From Moheibacter stercoris (GTDB lineage Bacteria; Bacteroidota; Bacteroidia; Flavobacteriales; Weeksellaceae): DNA of 64,000 nt. The stretch lies in assembly GCF_040545805.1 (NCBI RefSeq), contig NZ_JBEPMO010000004.1, forward strand, positions 171,872-235,871. Direction: 5' to 3'. The notes beneath the pieces are model-generated. The model searched no databases. It had not been told where the DNA came from and worked only from the letters and a program-made list of their open reading frames with translations. Positions 8,590 through 16,320 of the stretch are shown here, piece by piece. Positions within the stretch are counted from its first letter, which is position 1. The number at the start of each line of letters is the position of its first letter. Made by a program: the position numbers and the translations under genes.

Positions 8590-8713
8590 TTCGGTTTAAT
8601 TTTAATTGGCAAAAATCTGTATTCTTTTGGAATTGAGAAAATAATTCCACCTCCAATGCAAACGAAAAATTCGAAAGATTATTGAAACCAAAATGCACTC
8701 GTTTAAAATTTCT

Positions 8714-8721
8714 TATTTTTG
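8714..8721 (+). promoter_or_regulatory. -7 promoter box of gpsA operon
   Basis: TATTTTTG matches TAnnTTTG and lies 31 bases before the gpsA ATG in the divergent gap between gpsA and the flippase gene. No clear -33 TTG is at the usual distance. Confidence 0.5.
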
Positions 8722-8752
8722 ACCCCAGATTAGCAAATCAAATAAAGTAAAG

Positions 8753-9745
8753 ATGTCAAAACCAAAAGTTGGATTAGTCGGAGGTGGAAGTTGGGCTACA
8801 GCCATCGCTAAGATGCTTTGTAAAAATCATAATATCATCAATTGGTGGGTGCGAAATGAGGAAACCAAAAATTATATTTTGACCCATAAGCACAATCCCA
8901 ATTATTTGAGTTCAGTTGAATTTCAGCCAGAACAATTGAACTTAACGACCGATATCAATGAATTGGTTTCCAATTCGGATTGGATTGTTTTGGCGGTTCC
9001 ATCCATTCATTTAGAAGCTTGTTTAGCTGACTTAAACGTTCCGTTTGGCGATCGTTTGGTGGTTTCTGCGATCAAAGGAATTGTTCCTGTTCATTATAAA
9101 ATCGTTGGAAATTATTTAAACGATGAATTCAAAGTTCCATTTGAGAATTTTGGAGTGATCAGCGGTCCTTGTCATGCCGAAGAAGTCGCTTTGGAGCGTT
9201 TGTCTTATTTGACGATTGCTGCGATGGATAAGCAAAAAGCCAAAATGGCTGCCGATGGTTTGGCTTGTCATTTCATCAAAACCAATATTTCCCAAGATAT
9301 TTTTGGAACCGAATATGCTGCTGTATTGAAAAACATCTATTCGATCGCTGCTGGAATTGCCCATGGTTTAGGGTATGGCGATAATTTTCAAGCGGTCTTG
9401 ATGAGCAATGCAACTCGTGAAATGAATCGGATTACCCAAAATGTTTCTCCGATGAAACGCGATGTGACAGAATCCGCTTATTTAGGCGATTTGTTGGTAA
9501 CGGGTTATTCCTATTTCTCCCGAAATAGAATGTTCGGAAATATGATTGGAAAAGGATATACCGTCAATGCGGCTATTTTGGAAATGCGAATGGTGGCAGA
9601 AGGATATTATGCAACCAAATCGGTCTATCAATTGAAGAAAGTTTTGGAAGTAAAAGCTCCGATTCTATCGGCTGTTTACAAAATTTTATACGAAGGAAAA
9701 GCACCCAACAAAGTTTTTGCTCGTTTAGCTGGAAAATTAAATTAA
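8753..9745 (+). CDS. gpsA: Glycerol-3-phosphate dehydrogenase [NAD(P)+]
   Basis: Reduces dihydroxyacetone phosphate to sn-glycerol 3-phosphate, the backbone of phospholipids. The 330-residue protein has the Rossmann motif GLVGGGSWATAIAKML (about 7-22), the GPCHAEEV substrate loop (about 139-146) and the catalytic-lysine helix AVLKNIYSIAAGIAHGLGYG (about 188-207). It heads a tight three-gene unit: the next ORF starts 1 base after its stop and the third starts immediately after the second. Confidence 0.97.
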   Translation: MSKPKVGLVGGGSWATAIAKMLCKNHNIINWWVRNEETKNYILTHKHNPNYLSSVEFQPEQLNLTTDINELVSNSDWIVLAVPSIHLEACLADLNVPFGDRLVVSAIKGIVPVHYKIVGNYLNDEFKVPFENFGVISGPCHAEEVALERLSYLTIAAMDKQKAKMAADGLACHFIKTNISQDIFGTEYAAVLKNIYSIAAGIAHGLGYGDNFQAVLMSNATREMNRITQNVSPMKRDVTESAYLGDLLVTGYSYFSRNRMFGNMIGKGYTVNAAILEMRMVAEGYYATKSVYQLKKVLEVKAPILSAVYKILYEGKAPNKVFARLAGKLN

Positions 9746-9746
9746 G

Positions 9747-9950
9747 ATGAAATTTACACCCGGAGTTATTGCAGGATTAACAATCATCATTTTAGGATTG
9801 ATTTTGGTTGTCGCTGGTTTTATCATGAAAGTCAACAAGGTTTCTGACGGTTGGTTGACGGGAAATAATTTGATCATCCTTGGAATGCTGATTGAATTGG
9901 GCGGAATCTTCATCGCGACTTCCCTGATTTCCAAAAACTTGAAGAAATAA
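9747..9950 (+). CDS. Small two-helix membrane protein
   Basis: A 67-residue hydrophobic protein with two membrane segments (about 5-27 and 39-60) joined by a short polar loop K-V-N-K-V-S-D-G-W-L-T. No named family is recognised. It starts one base after the gpsA stop and ends directly before the next start codon, so it is co-transcribed with gpsA. It resembles conserved short membrane ORFs that follow gpsA in related genomes, which is an impression and not a search result. Confidence 0.7.
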   Translation: MKFTPGVIAGLTIIILGLILVVAGFIMKVNKVSDGWLTGNNLIILGMLIELGGIFIATSLISKNLKK

Positions 9951-10370
9951 GTGTTACGTCAAGATTTCATTTCGAAAATCATCGAACAATTGTTTACAGC
10001 GATTGCGAAATTGCTGAACATTGACGTTGAAAAAGAAACCGAAATGTATTTGGCTTCGTTTGAGGAATTGCTCAAAACCTATTTCAAAATCCATTCAGAA
10101 TCCTTATCGAAATTATTGGAAGAAGACGAAGAAAGAGATGCCTTTCTTTTGGATGAGAAATTACGAACGACTCAATTGACCATGTTTTGTGAAGCGGGTT
10201 TGGGATATTTAAAAATAGGAGAATCGGAAAAGGCGCAAAATTGCCTTCACATCATTGAGCGAATTCAAACCCAACAACCAGAGATTTTTGAATTCCCTAG
10301 TTCGGAATCAGCGAAATTGGAAGCTGAAATTGAAAGTCTTCAAACGAAATTGCGAAACTTTAGCAAATAA
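9951..10370 (+). CDS. Helical hypothetical protein, DUF6483-like
   Basis: A 139-residue acidic helical protein starting with GTG immediately after the preceding stop codon (TAA-GTG). The N-terminus R-Q-D-F-I-S-K-I-I-E-Q-L-x-x-A-I-A-K-L-L resembles the opening of DUF6483 proteins, and the section around residues 85-110 (E-A-G-L-G-Y-L-K-I-G-E-S-E-K-A-Q-N-C-L) has TPR-like helix-pair character. The function is unknown. Its last 11 bases overlap the 3' end of the convergent pabC gene. Confidence 0.65.
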   Translation: MLRQDFISKIIEQLFTAIAKLLNIDVEKETEMYLASFEELLKTYFKIHSESLSKLLEEDEERDAFLLDEKLRTTQLTMFCEAGLGYLKIGESEKAQNCLHIIERIQTQQPEIFEFPSSESAKLEAEIESLQTKLRNFSK

Positions 10371-10953
10371 TCGAAATATCCAATTCTGGACTTTCTTCCA
10401 AATTCATCATCGCATTGATCAATTTAAACGATAAAAATTTATTGAAATCCTTAGGATTGATTTCCTCTTCCAAAATTTTCCCTTCTCTCAATAAGGCTTG
10501 TCGCATGGTTCCATTGAGTAAGTAACGAGAAGGCGTAACCCAATTTTCACCGTCAAAAAATACGAGATTGGAATAAGAAGTATCGGTAATTTGGCCCTTT
10601 TGAACGATGATGATTTCATCTTCAGCTACCGAATCTTTGAGTAATTCAAATTGAGAGCGATCCAAAGATTTGTATTTATATTCGATCGAATTATGCTCCA
10701 CCAAACGAACAGAATGAATAGGACGAATTTGATACGGAAGAAATTCAATGGATTCAAAGTCTTCGCCATAAACAATTCTACATTTTTGTTTTTCGGCTAA
10801 ATCTGTTTCAGGCATAGGAAGAATTGACGCTAAGTTCCATTCATCATCCATTCCCAAACATTTGAATCTAGTCTTATTCAATCGATTTTGATGCAATTCT
10901 AGATTTCGGAATTCACCATTTTGGTAGCAAATTGTTTCAATAAATAGGGACAT
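10360..10953 (-). CDS. pabC: Aminotransferase class IV, probable 4-amino-4-deoxychorismate lyase
   Basis: A 197-residue PLP-dependent fold-type IV enzyme. It likely removes pyruvate from aminodeoxychorismate to give p-aminobenzoate for folate. Typical elements are the N-terminal E-T-I-C-Y-Q-N-G-x-x-x-N-L-x-x-H-x-x-R, a lysine in E-Y-K-Y-K-S (about residue 106) as the probable PLP-binding residue, and T-D-T-S-Y-S-N-L-V-F-F-D, W-V-T-P and L-L-N-G-T-M-R-Q-x-L-L. It is shorter than E. coli PabC (~270 aa), as in many Bacteroidota. It overlaps the pabB 3' end by 17 bases, which supports the pathway assignment. Confidence 0.85.
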   Translation of the reverse strand: MSLFIETICYQNGEFRNLELHQNRLNKTRFKCLGMDDEWNLASILPMPETDLAEKQKCRIVYGEDFESIEFLPYQIRPIHSVRLVEHNSIEYKYKSLDRSQFELLKDSVAEDEIIIVQKGQITDTSYSNLVFFDGENWVTPSRYLLNGTMRQALLREGKILEEEINPKDFNKFLSFKLINAMMNLEESPELDISIIC

Positions 10954-11893
10954 AGACTTTGGAAATCATTTCGTTGTACTCTTCTTGCACATCGCTTTGG
11001 TGCGTAATTCCACCTCCGCTCTTAAACACCAATCCTTTTTCAGATTGTTCAATGAATCGGATCATCACTGCCGAATCCAAATTTTCACCATCAAAAATTC
11101 CAAAAACACCTGTATAGAAATTTCGATTGTAAGATTCCGCTTCCAAAATTATTTCCACCGTTTTTTCTTTTGGAGCGCCACAAATGGAACCTGCGGGCAA
11201 TAGTTGATCAAATAGATCTCCTACATTCTGGTGAAATTCGGTCGGTAATTCACCCGAAATTTCAGAACTAACTTGCAACAAAGTTTTGTGGTTGGTTTGA
11301 ACTTTATCGATAAATCTAAATTTTTCCACGGTCACTTTCTTGGCAACTTTGCTCAAATCATTTCGAATCAAATCAACAATCGTATAATGTTCTGCTTTTT
11401 CTTTGGGATCATTCAAGATGATTTCCTCTGCATTTTCAATTGAAGCATCTATTGTTCCTTTCATCGGAAAGGAATATATCTTCCCATTTTTGATTTTCAC
11501 AAAGGTTTCTGGCGAAAAACAAACGAATTCATCTCGATATTGTAGTTTATATTTCGCTTGAGAGTATTTGAAAATTTCGTCCAAAGTTAAATTGGTTGAA
11601 ATCGGCGTTTCGCAAGTTAAATTCGTCAAGAAAGAATTTCCGTTCAAAATATTTTGTAGAACAAGATCAAATTGATGGGAATAAATTTCAAAATCCATCG
11701 GATTTTTCTGAAAATCAATTTGCCCCTTAAATTCTTCTGGTTTTTCATCAATTTGAAAGAAAATATCCTTGGGTAATTCTGAGAATTCAATGACTTCGCC
11801 TTTCATTTTCAGGAAATCGATCATGAAAAAAAAAGGAGTTTTACTTGCCCCCAATTCATTCATTTTTTCAAAAATTTCCTTGTTTTTCAGCAT
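10937..11893 (-). CDS. pabB: Aminodeoxychorismate synthase component I
   Basis: Converts chorismate plus ammonia (from a PabA partner) into 4-amino-4-deoxychorismate in the folate pathway. The 318-residue protein consists of the chorismate-binding domain only, without the ~130-residue N-terminal domain of larger PabB/TrpE. PMKGT (about 141-145) has the lysine diagnostic of PabB rather than anthranilate synthase. DLIRNDLSKVA (about 172-182), LLPAGSICGAPKEKT and the C-terminal SGGGIT complete the active site. It is the first gene of a pabB-pabC operon with a 17-base overlap. A poly-A stretch at 11825 lies within the coding region. Confidence 0.92.
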   Translation of the reverse strand: MLKNKEIFEKMNELGASKTPFFFMIDFLKMKGEVIEFSELPKDIFFQIDEKPEEFKGQIDFQKNPMDFEIYSHQFDLVLQNILNGNSFLTNLTCETPISTNLTLDEIFKYSQAKYKLQYRDEFVCFSPETFVKIKNGKIYSFPMKGTIDASIENAEEIILNDPKEKAEHYTIVDLIRNDLSKVAKKVTVEKFRFIDKVQTNHKTLLQVSSEISGELPTEFHQNVGDLFDQLLPAGSICGAPKEKTVEIILEAESYNRNFYTGVFGIFDGENLDSAVMIRFIEQSEKGLVFKSGGGITHQSDVQEEYNEMISKVYVPIY

Positions 11894-11991
11894 AAAAAGC
11901 GAATTCTACTTGAATTTCGAATGCTAAAATACTCCGTATTTTCTTAATGCAAAATAAATCTAGTGTTTAAACCCAATTCAAATTCAGGGAC

Positions 11992-11999
11992 TACCTTTG
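11992..11999 (+). promoter_or_regulatory. -7 promoter box of nitroreductase gene
   Basis: TACCTTTG matches TAnnTTTG. The start codon used for the nitroreductase (12015) is 15 bases downstream; an in-frame codon at 11997 falls inside the box and so cannot be the start. Confidence 0.65.
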
Positions 12000-12014
12000 C
12001 ACAAATTTTTAATT

Positions 12015-12584
12015 ATGAAACCAGAAGAATTATTAAACCTTATAAAAACACGCAGAAGTGTGATGCCCAATCAATATTCCGCAGAAGAAATCCGTTCCGA
12101 GGAACTTCAAATGATTTTGGAAAGTGCCAATTGGGCTCCCAATCACAAACGCACAGAACCTTGGAGATTTCGTGTAATTGAAGGTGAAGCAAGACAAAGA
12201 TTTGCTCAATTTATGGAGAAAATTTATTTGGAAATTACCGCACCAGAAATGCAATCTGACCGAAAACGTCAAGATATCATTGACAAATGTTTGAAGTCAG
12301 ACAAAATCGTTTTGATCTGCATGAAAAAGTCTGATTTATTACCCGAATGGGAAGAACTTGCAGCAATTTCTATGGCGGTTCAAAACATGTGGTTGATGTG
12401 TACATCTATGAAAATTGGTTCGTATTGGTCATCTCCAACAGCGATAAAACGTATGCATGAATTTACGTCAATGGAAGAAAATGAAACTTGTTATGGTATT
12501 TTCTATATGGGAAAATTAGCAGCTGAATTGCATGAAAGCAGTCGCAAGCCGATTGATGAAAAAGTTGTGTATTTAAATCAGTAA
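12015..12584 (+). CDS. Nitroreductase family protein
   Basis: An FMN-dependent oxidoreductase of the nitroreductase superfamily, 189 residues from ATG 12015. The N-terminal L-I-K-T-R-R-S-V-M-P-N-Q-Y (phosphate and FMN binding) and the S-A-N-W-A-P-N-H-K-R-T-E-P-W segment (about 35-48) are classic, close to the YdjA type. The start was chosen because an upstream frame extension overlaps the -7 box at 11992-11999. It is monocistronic; a promoter for the next gene follows its stop. The substrate is unknown. Confidence 0.9.
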   Translation: MKPEELLNLIKTRRSVMPNQYSAEEIRSEELQMILESANWAPNHKRTEPWRFRVIEGEARQRFAQFMEKIYLEITAPEMQSDRKRQDIIDKCLKSDKIVLICMKKSDLLPEWEELAAISMAVQNMWLMCTSMKIGSYWSSPTAIKRMHEFTSMEENETCYGIFYMGKLAAELHESSRKPIDEKVVYLNQ

Positions 12585-12604
12585 TAGACATAAAAAAATA
12601 ACTG

Positions 12605-12612
12605 TAATTTTG
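12605..12612 (+). promoter_or_regulatory. -7 promoter box of DUF3078 gene
   Basis: TAATTTTG matches TAnnTTTG, 36 bases before the ATG at 12649, in the 64-base gap after the nitroreductase. Confidence 0.6.
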
Positions 12613-12648
12613 CGCTGACTAATCAAACCTTAAATAAATTAGGAAATT

Positions 12649-13818
12649 ATGAAAAAGATCTTGTTGTTTTTTATCCTACTAGGGATCAATCAATTGCACG
12701 CTCAAAAAGTTGACAGCAATGGAAATTTATCCACCAATAGTCAACAGTACCTTAAAACCAAATCGCATAATGGTCGTTTACAAGGCTGGTTTGTAAAAGG
12801 AAATAATTCCTTGACCTTTAACCAAGCTGCTTTTTCCAATTGGATGGCAGGTGGAGTAAATTCTTATTCTTTAAATGCAAACATCGACTACGAATTTAAT
12901 TTGACACGTGGACGCCATATCTGGGACAACCGATTTATTTTGGCTTATGGCATCTTACGAAATGAAGGTGAAGATTACCGCAAATCCAATGATGTGATTG
13001 ATTTAAGCTCCTCCTATGGTTACGAATTTGCCAAACATTTTTATTTTGCAGGTGCCATGAATTTCAAAACCCAATTTACCAATGGTTTTGACTACAATGT
13101 ACAAGATAGCTTAACAGGAGACTACAAGAAGATTTCAAGCTTTATGGCTCCAGGATATTTGTCTTTCGGATTGGGGGTTGACTACAAACCAAATGAAAAT
13201 TTCCAAGTTAACTTTCACCCATTCACCTCTCGATTCACCTTTATTACCGATCGCGACTTGCAAATTGCAGGAAGTTATGGTTTAAAGAATGATGGAGATT
13301 CTTTTTTATATGAATTTGGTGCTTTTTTAGGAGCTCGATACAAATTCAACATTACCAATACCATTTCCTATGACAATCGTTTAGGGATTTATTCGAATTA
13401 TTTAGATGAACCTTTGAACATGGATATTGCTTATCAAGGAATTTTGGACATGAAAGTAACTCGTTTCATTTCTGCTCAAGCGACTGTAAATTTATTTTAT
13501 GATGAAGATCAAATCATGAAAACACAGTTGAAAGAAACCTTAGGAGTTGGATTTGCGTACAAATTTGACAACTTAGCGAAATTGAAATTGAAAGAAGAAA
13601 ACTTACCTCCGTTCCCTTCAGTAGAAGAAGCAGCAAAAGCTTTGGATGAAGCGAAATTAAAAGCAGATGAGGCAAGAACCAAAGTGGACGAAGCACAAAA
13701 AATATTAGACGAAGCGGTTAACCGCGCGAATCAAATAATTGAAAACGTCGAAGAACCAGAAGAAATCAAAGTTGATTTGTTTGATCCCAATCTTAGAGCA
13801 GCTGAACCAAGCAATTAA
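12649..13818 (+). CDS. DUF3078 outer-membrane beta-barrel protein with acidic coiled-coil tail
   Basis: A 389-residue exported protein: signal peptide about 1-18 (cleavage near L-H-A-Q), DUF3078 region about 38-310 with the family's F-V-K-G-N-N-S-L-T-F-N-Q-A-A-F-S-N-W and G-G-V-N-S-Y-S-L-N-A-N segments and alternating aromatic strands, so probably a beta-barrel. The last ~75 residues are different: a heptad-like D-E-A-K-x-K-A-D-E-A-x-T-K-V-D-E-A-Q coiled coil ending in an acidic tail (E-N-V-E-E-P-E-E). That tail could oligomerise or reach into the periplasm. The function is unknown. A promoter lies upstream and a strong terminator downstream, so it is monocistronic. Confidence 0.85.
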   Translation: MKKILLFFILLGINQLHAQKVDSNGNLSTNSQQYLKTKSHNGRLQGWFVKGNNSLTFNQAAFSNWMAGGVNSYSLNANIDYEFNLTRGRHIWDNRFILAYGILRNEGEDYRKSNDVIDLSSSYGYEFAKHFYFAGAMNFKTQFTNGFDYNVQDSLTGDYKKISSFMAPGYLSFGLGVDYKPNENFQVNFHPFTSRFTFITDRDLQIAGSYGLKNDGDSFLYEFGAFLGARYKFNITNTISYDNRLGIYSNYLDEPLNMDIAYQGILDMKVTRFISAQATVNLFYDEDQIMKTQLKETLGVGFAYKFDNLAKLKLKEENLPPFPSVEEAAKALDEAKLKADEARTKVDEAQKILDEAVNRANQIIENVEEPEEIKVDLFDPNLRAAEPSN

Positions 13819-13834
13819 TCTAAAATTACACCAT

Positions 13835-13868
13835 AAAAAAAGACCACTTCTTCGTGGTCTTTTCTTTT
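13835..13868. terminator. Bidirectional terminator
   Basis: AAAAAGACCAC-TTCTTC-GTGGTCTTTTCT forms an 8-10 bp hairpin with A- and T-runs, between the DUF3078 gene (plus) and the convergent 477-aa protein gene (minus). Confidence 0.9.
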
Positions 13869-13890
13869 ATATACAAAATTCTTCGGTCAG

Positions 13891-15324
13891 TCAATTGATG
13901 GCATAGCTTGTAGAATACCCAAACATTGCGCGGTCTTTGATCAGTTCCGCAACGCCTTTTGGTAAGCATTCTTCCCATCCTTCTTCTCCTTTTCCTATTT
14001 GTTCCAAAATTTTTCTGGAATAGATTTCTAAAAATTCAGGATTATAGTTTTCTATGTCTTTGATTCGTTGGTTGAATTTGAAGAATTTATACAACTCTTT
14101 CAAGTTTTCATTTACTTTCAAATTCTCTGAATTCAACAATTCATTGGTCTCTCGGTTATTGTACGGATATAGATACACCACGACATTTTTCTTGAATAAT
14201 TTCCCAAAGGCCTCCATGATTCCACCTGGTAAATTATCATAATAAGTTGGATTGAACACTTCCAATAAGTTGTTCACACCCATTCCTAAACCGATTTGAG
14301 TCGAATTTCTTGTGAATTCAGTAAAATAGTGGACCAATTTGTAATACTCCGAAAAGTTGGAAATAATGACATTATAGCCCAAACTACCAATGATATCGGC
14401 ACGATCCAAGAAATCACGTTCATCAATTTCACCATCTGTCGATAAGTTACTCAAAGTGATTTCAAATAAGATTTCCGTATTGTCTTCGTTGACATCGTTT
14501 TGGTTCATAAACATGTCCAAACTCGATTCCAACATATCTAAATTGACATGCGTTACAGGTCGGAAACTACCTCGCATGGCAAAAATATTCTTTTTGTAAA
14601 GGATGGCCGCAGGTAAAAAGTTTTTACCATTTGGACCAAAAATAACCGCATCGGTCATTCCATTTTTCACCAATTGAAGACTCATCAAACGATTGTCCAC
14701 ATAGGCAAACAAAGGTCCGCTAAAGTTTACCATATCAATCTCCACTTGGTCATTATCCAAACCATCATACAAGGAACGCAACAAACGACGTGGATTATCA
14801 TTGTAATAGTATGCGCCATAAATCAAGTTCACACCTATTACCCCCAAAGTTTCTTGCTGCAATTGAGCTGAATTCTCTTTGAAACGAACGTGAAAAATAA
14901 TTTCGTTGTATTTTTTGGAAGTTTTGTCAGATTGAAAACGAATTCCTACCCAACCATGTCCTTTGTAAGTTTTGGTAAAATCAATGGTCGTTACCGTATT
15001 GGCATAGGTAAAGAAAAGCTTGTCTTTATGAGTCTCATGGTTCAAACGTTCTTCCATCAATTTCATTTCATGGTCCAACATTTTCTGCAATCTCTCTTCG
15101 GTCACATAGCGTCCATCTTCTTCTTTCCCATAAATCGCGTCAGAAAAATCTTTGTCATAGGCGCTCATCGCTTTTGCCAAGGTACCAGAAGCACCACCTG
15201 CTCTGTAAAAAAAACGAACCGTTTCTTGTCCTGCTCCAATTTCCGCAAAGGTTCCATAAATGTTGGAATTGAGGTTAATTTCTAATGCCTTTTGTTTGGC
15301 TGAAAGAACCTGATCAAAACTCAT
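13891..15324 (-). CDS. Conserved 477-aa protein of uncertain function
   Basis: A soluble 477-residue protein without signal peptide, highly similar by eye to a very conserved family in Flavobacteriia that opens with S-F-D-x-x-L-x-A-K-Q-K-A-L-x-I-N and contains Y-G-T-F-A-E-I-G-A-G-Q-E-T-V-R, then A-G-G-A-S-G-T-L-A-K-A-M-S-A-Y-D-K-D-F-S-D. Members have been auto-annotated as nicotinate-nucleotide adenylyltransferase, but no HxGH nucleotidyltransferase motif is seen here, so I do not adopt that name. The middle has the block S-L-Q-L-V-K-N-G-M-T-D-A-V-I-F and later V-I-I-S-N-F-x-E-Y-Y-K. It is monocistronic, with a -7 box (plus-strand 15358-15365) upstream. Confidence 0.7.
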   Translation of the reverse strand: MSFDQVLSAKQKALEINLNSNIYGTFAEIGAGQETVRFFYRAGGASGTLAKAMSAYDKDFSDAIYGKEEDGRYVTEERLQKMLDHEMKLMEERLNHETHKDKLFFTYANTVTTIDFTKTYKGHGWVGIRFQSDKTSKKYNEIIFHVRFKENSAQLQQETLGVIGVNLIYGAYYYNDNPRRLLRSLYDGLDNDQVEIDMVNFSGPLFAYVDNRLMSLQLVKNGMTDAVIFGPNGKNFLPAAILYKKNIFAMRGSFRPVTHVNLDMLESSLDMFMNQNDVNEDNTEILFEITLSNLSTDGEIDERDFLDRADIIGSLGYNVIISNFSEYYKLVHYFTEFTRNSTQIGLGMGVNNLLEVFNPTYYDNLPGGIMEAFGKLFKKNVVVYLYPYNNRETNELLNSENLKVNENLKELYKFFKFNQRIKDIENYNPEFLEIYSRKILEQIGKGEEGWEECLPKGVAELIKDRAMFGYSTSYAIN

Positions 15325-15357
15325 ATCTGCATTTTTATTTTAATGCTGTAAATTTAC

Positions 15358-15365
15358 CAAAATTA
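15358..15365 (-). promoter_or_regulatory. -7 promoter box of the 477-aa protein gene
   Basis: The minus strand reads TAATTTTG (TAnnTTTG), 33 bases before the ATG at 15324 and within the 52-base divergent gap to the PhnP-like gene. Confidence 0.55.
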
Positions 15366-15376
15366 TGCCGAATTAA

Positions 15377-16147
15377 ATGCTAAAAGTTCAGTTTTTAGGT
15401 ACAGGAACTTCTCAAGGTATTCCCGTGATTGGAAGTCATCATCCTGTAAATTTTTCAACCAACTCCAAAGACAAGCGATTACGTAGTTCTGTCTTGCTTT
15501 CGAAACATGGAAAAAACCTAACAATTGACTGTGGTCCTGACTTCCGTTATCAAATGTTGCGCGCCAATGTTCGAAATTTAGAAGGAATTTTATTCACGCA
15601 TGAACACAACGACCATGTATTGGGCTTAGACGACACAAGATCCTTCATTCATTTTGCTCAAAAACCGATGGATATTTTTGCTTGTCCGCGTACCTTAGGT
15701 GAAATCAAAACAAGATTTCCTTATGCCTTTGCAGAAGAGAAATATCCGGGAGCTCCTTCCTTCACCGAACATATATTGGACGGATCAGCATTTGAATTTG
15801 CCGGATTTGTCATAGAACCTTTACCGATTTTGCATGGAAAACTTCCGATTTATGGATTTTTGATTGATAAAAAGTTTGCTTACATCACCGATGCAAGTTT
15901 TATTTCGGAGGAAATCCTCGAAAAAATCAAAAATGTCGATGCTTTGGTCTTAAATGCACTAAGAAAAGTAGAAAAACATCATTCGCATTTTACCCTAGAA
16001 GAAGCATTAGAAATCACCTCCATCGTAGAGCCCAAACAAGCTTATTTTACGCACATTAGCCTAACGTTAGGCTTCCATGATGAAGTTCAAGCAGAACTTC
16101 CAGAAAATATTTTTTTAGCCTTTGATGGACTAGAAATTGAAATTTAA
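15377..16147 (+). CDS. MBL-fold hydrolase, PhnP-like phosphodiesterase
   Basis: A 256-residue metallo-beta-lactamase-fold enzyme. The opening F-L-G-T-G-T-S-Q-G-I-P-V-I-G is typical of the PhnP/RNase Z branch. The metal-binding motif THEHNDH is at about 74-80, with the second metal Asp in Y-I-T-D-A-S-F (about 173-179) and late histidines in T-H-I-S-L-T-L-G-F-H. PhnP acts on cyclic phosphodiesters; here only a general phosphodiesterase role is supported, since no phn genes are nearby. It is divergent from the 477-aa protein gene and is followed by tRNA-Leu. Confidence 0.87.
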   Translation: MLKVQFLGTGTSQGIPVIGSHHPVNFSTNSKDKRLRSSVLLSKHGKNLTIDCGPDFRYQMLRANVRNLEGILFTHEHNDHVLGLDDTRSFIHFAQKPMDIFACPRTLGEIKTRFPYAFAEEKYPGAPSFTEHILDGSAFEFAGFVIEPLPILHGKLPIYGFLIDKKFAYITDASFISEEILEKIKNVDALVLNALRKVEKHHSHFTLEEALEITSIVEPKQAYFTHISLTLGFHDEVQAELPENIFLAFDGLEIEI

Positions 16148-16172
16148 TTTGGAAGTTAAAAATATTTCGCAC

Positions 16173-16180
16173 TATATTTG
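16173..16180 (+). promoter_or_regulatory. Promoter of tRNA-Leu
   Basis: TATATTTG matches TAnnTTTG, with a TTG at 16149-16151 about 21 bases upstream as the -33 element, the best two-part Bacteroidota promoter in the window. It lies 16 bases before the tRNA. Confidence 0.7.
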
Positions 16181-16195
16181 CCGACCAATTCAGCA

Positions 16196-16279
16196 GCCCG
16201 AGTGGCGGAACTGGTAGACGCGCTGGATTCAAAATCCTGTGTCAGCAATGACGTGCCGGTTCGATTCCGGCCTCGGGTA
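16196..16279 (+). tRNA. tRNA-Leu (anticodon CAA)
   Basis: An 84-base cloverleaf with the long variable arm of a leucine tRNA. Acceptor GCCCGAG pairs with CTCGGGT, the anticodon stem and loop is CTGGATTCAAAATCCTG with CAA, the variable arm is TGTCAGCAATGACG, and the T arm is GCCGG-TTCGATT-CCGGC. The D loop has the usual AACTGGTAGA. The discriminator base is A; no CCA is encoded. It decodes UUG. A terminator follows within a few bases, so it is a single-gene unit. Confidence 0.95.
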
Positions 16280-16282
16280 CAG

Positions 16283-16320
16283 AAACTCCTCTCAATCATT
16301 TGATTTTGAGGAGTTTTTAT
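16283..16320 (+). terminator. Terminator of tRNA-Leu, overlapping the hipA stop
   Basis: AAACTCCTC (16283-16291) pairs with GAGGAGTTT (16308-16316), followed by a T-run. The stop codon of convergent hipA (16292-16294) sits inside the loop, so the last hipA codons are built from tRNA terminator DNA. Confidence 0.75.

Noticed and set aside
13891..15324. Nicotinate-nucleotide adenylyltransferase (NadD-like) assignment for the 477-aa protein
   Set aside because: The family has carried this name in automatic annotation, but no HxGH motif is visible and the length is more than twice that of NadD.
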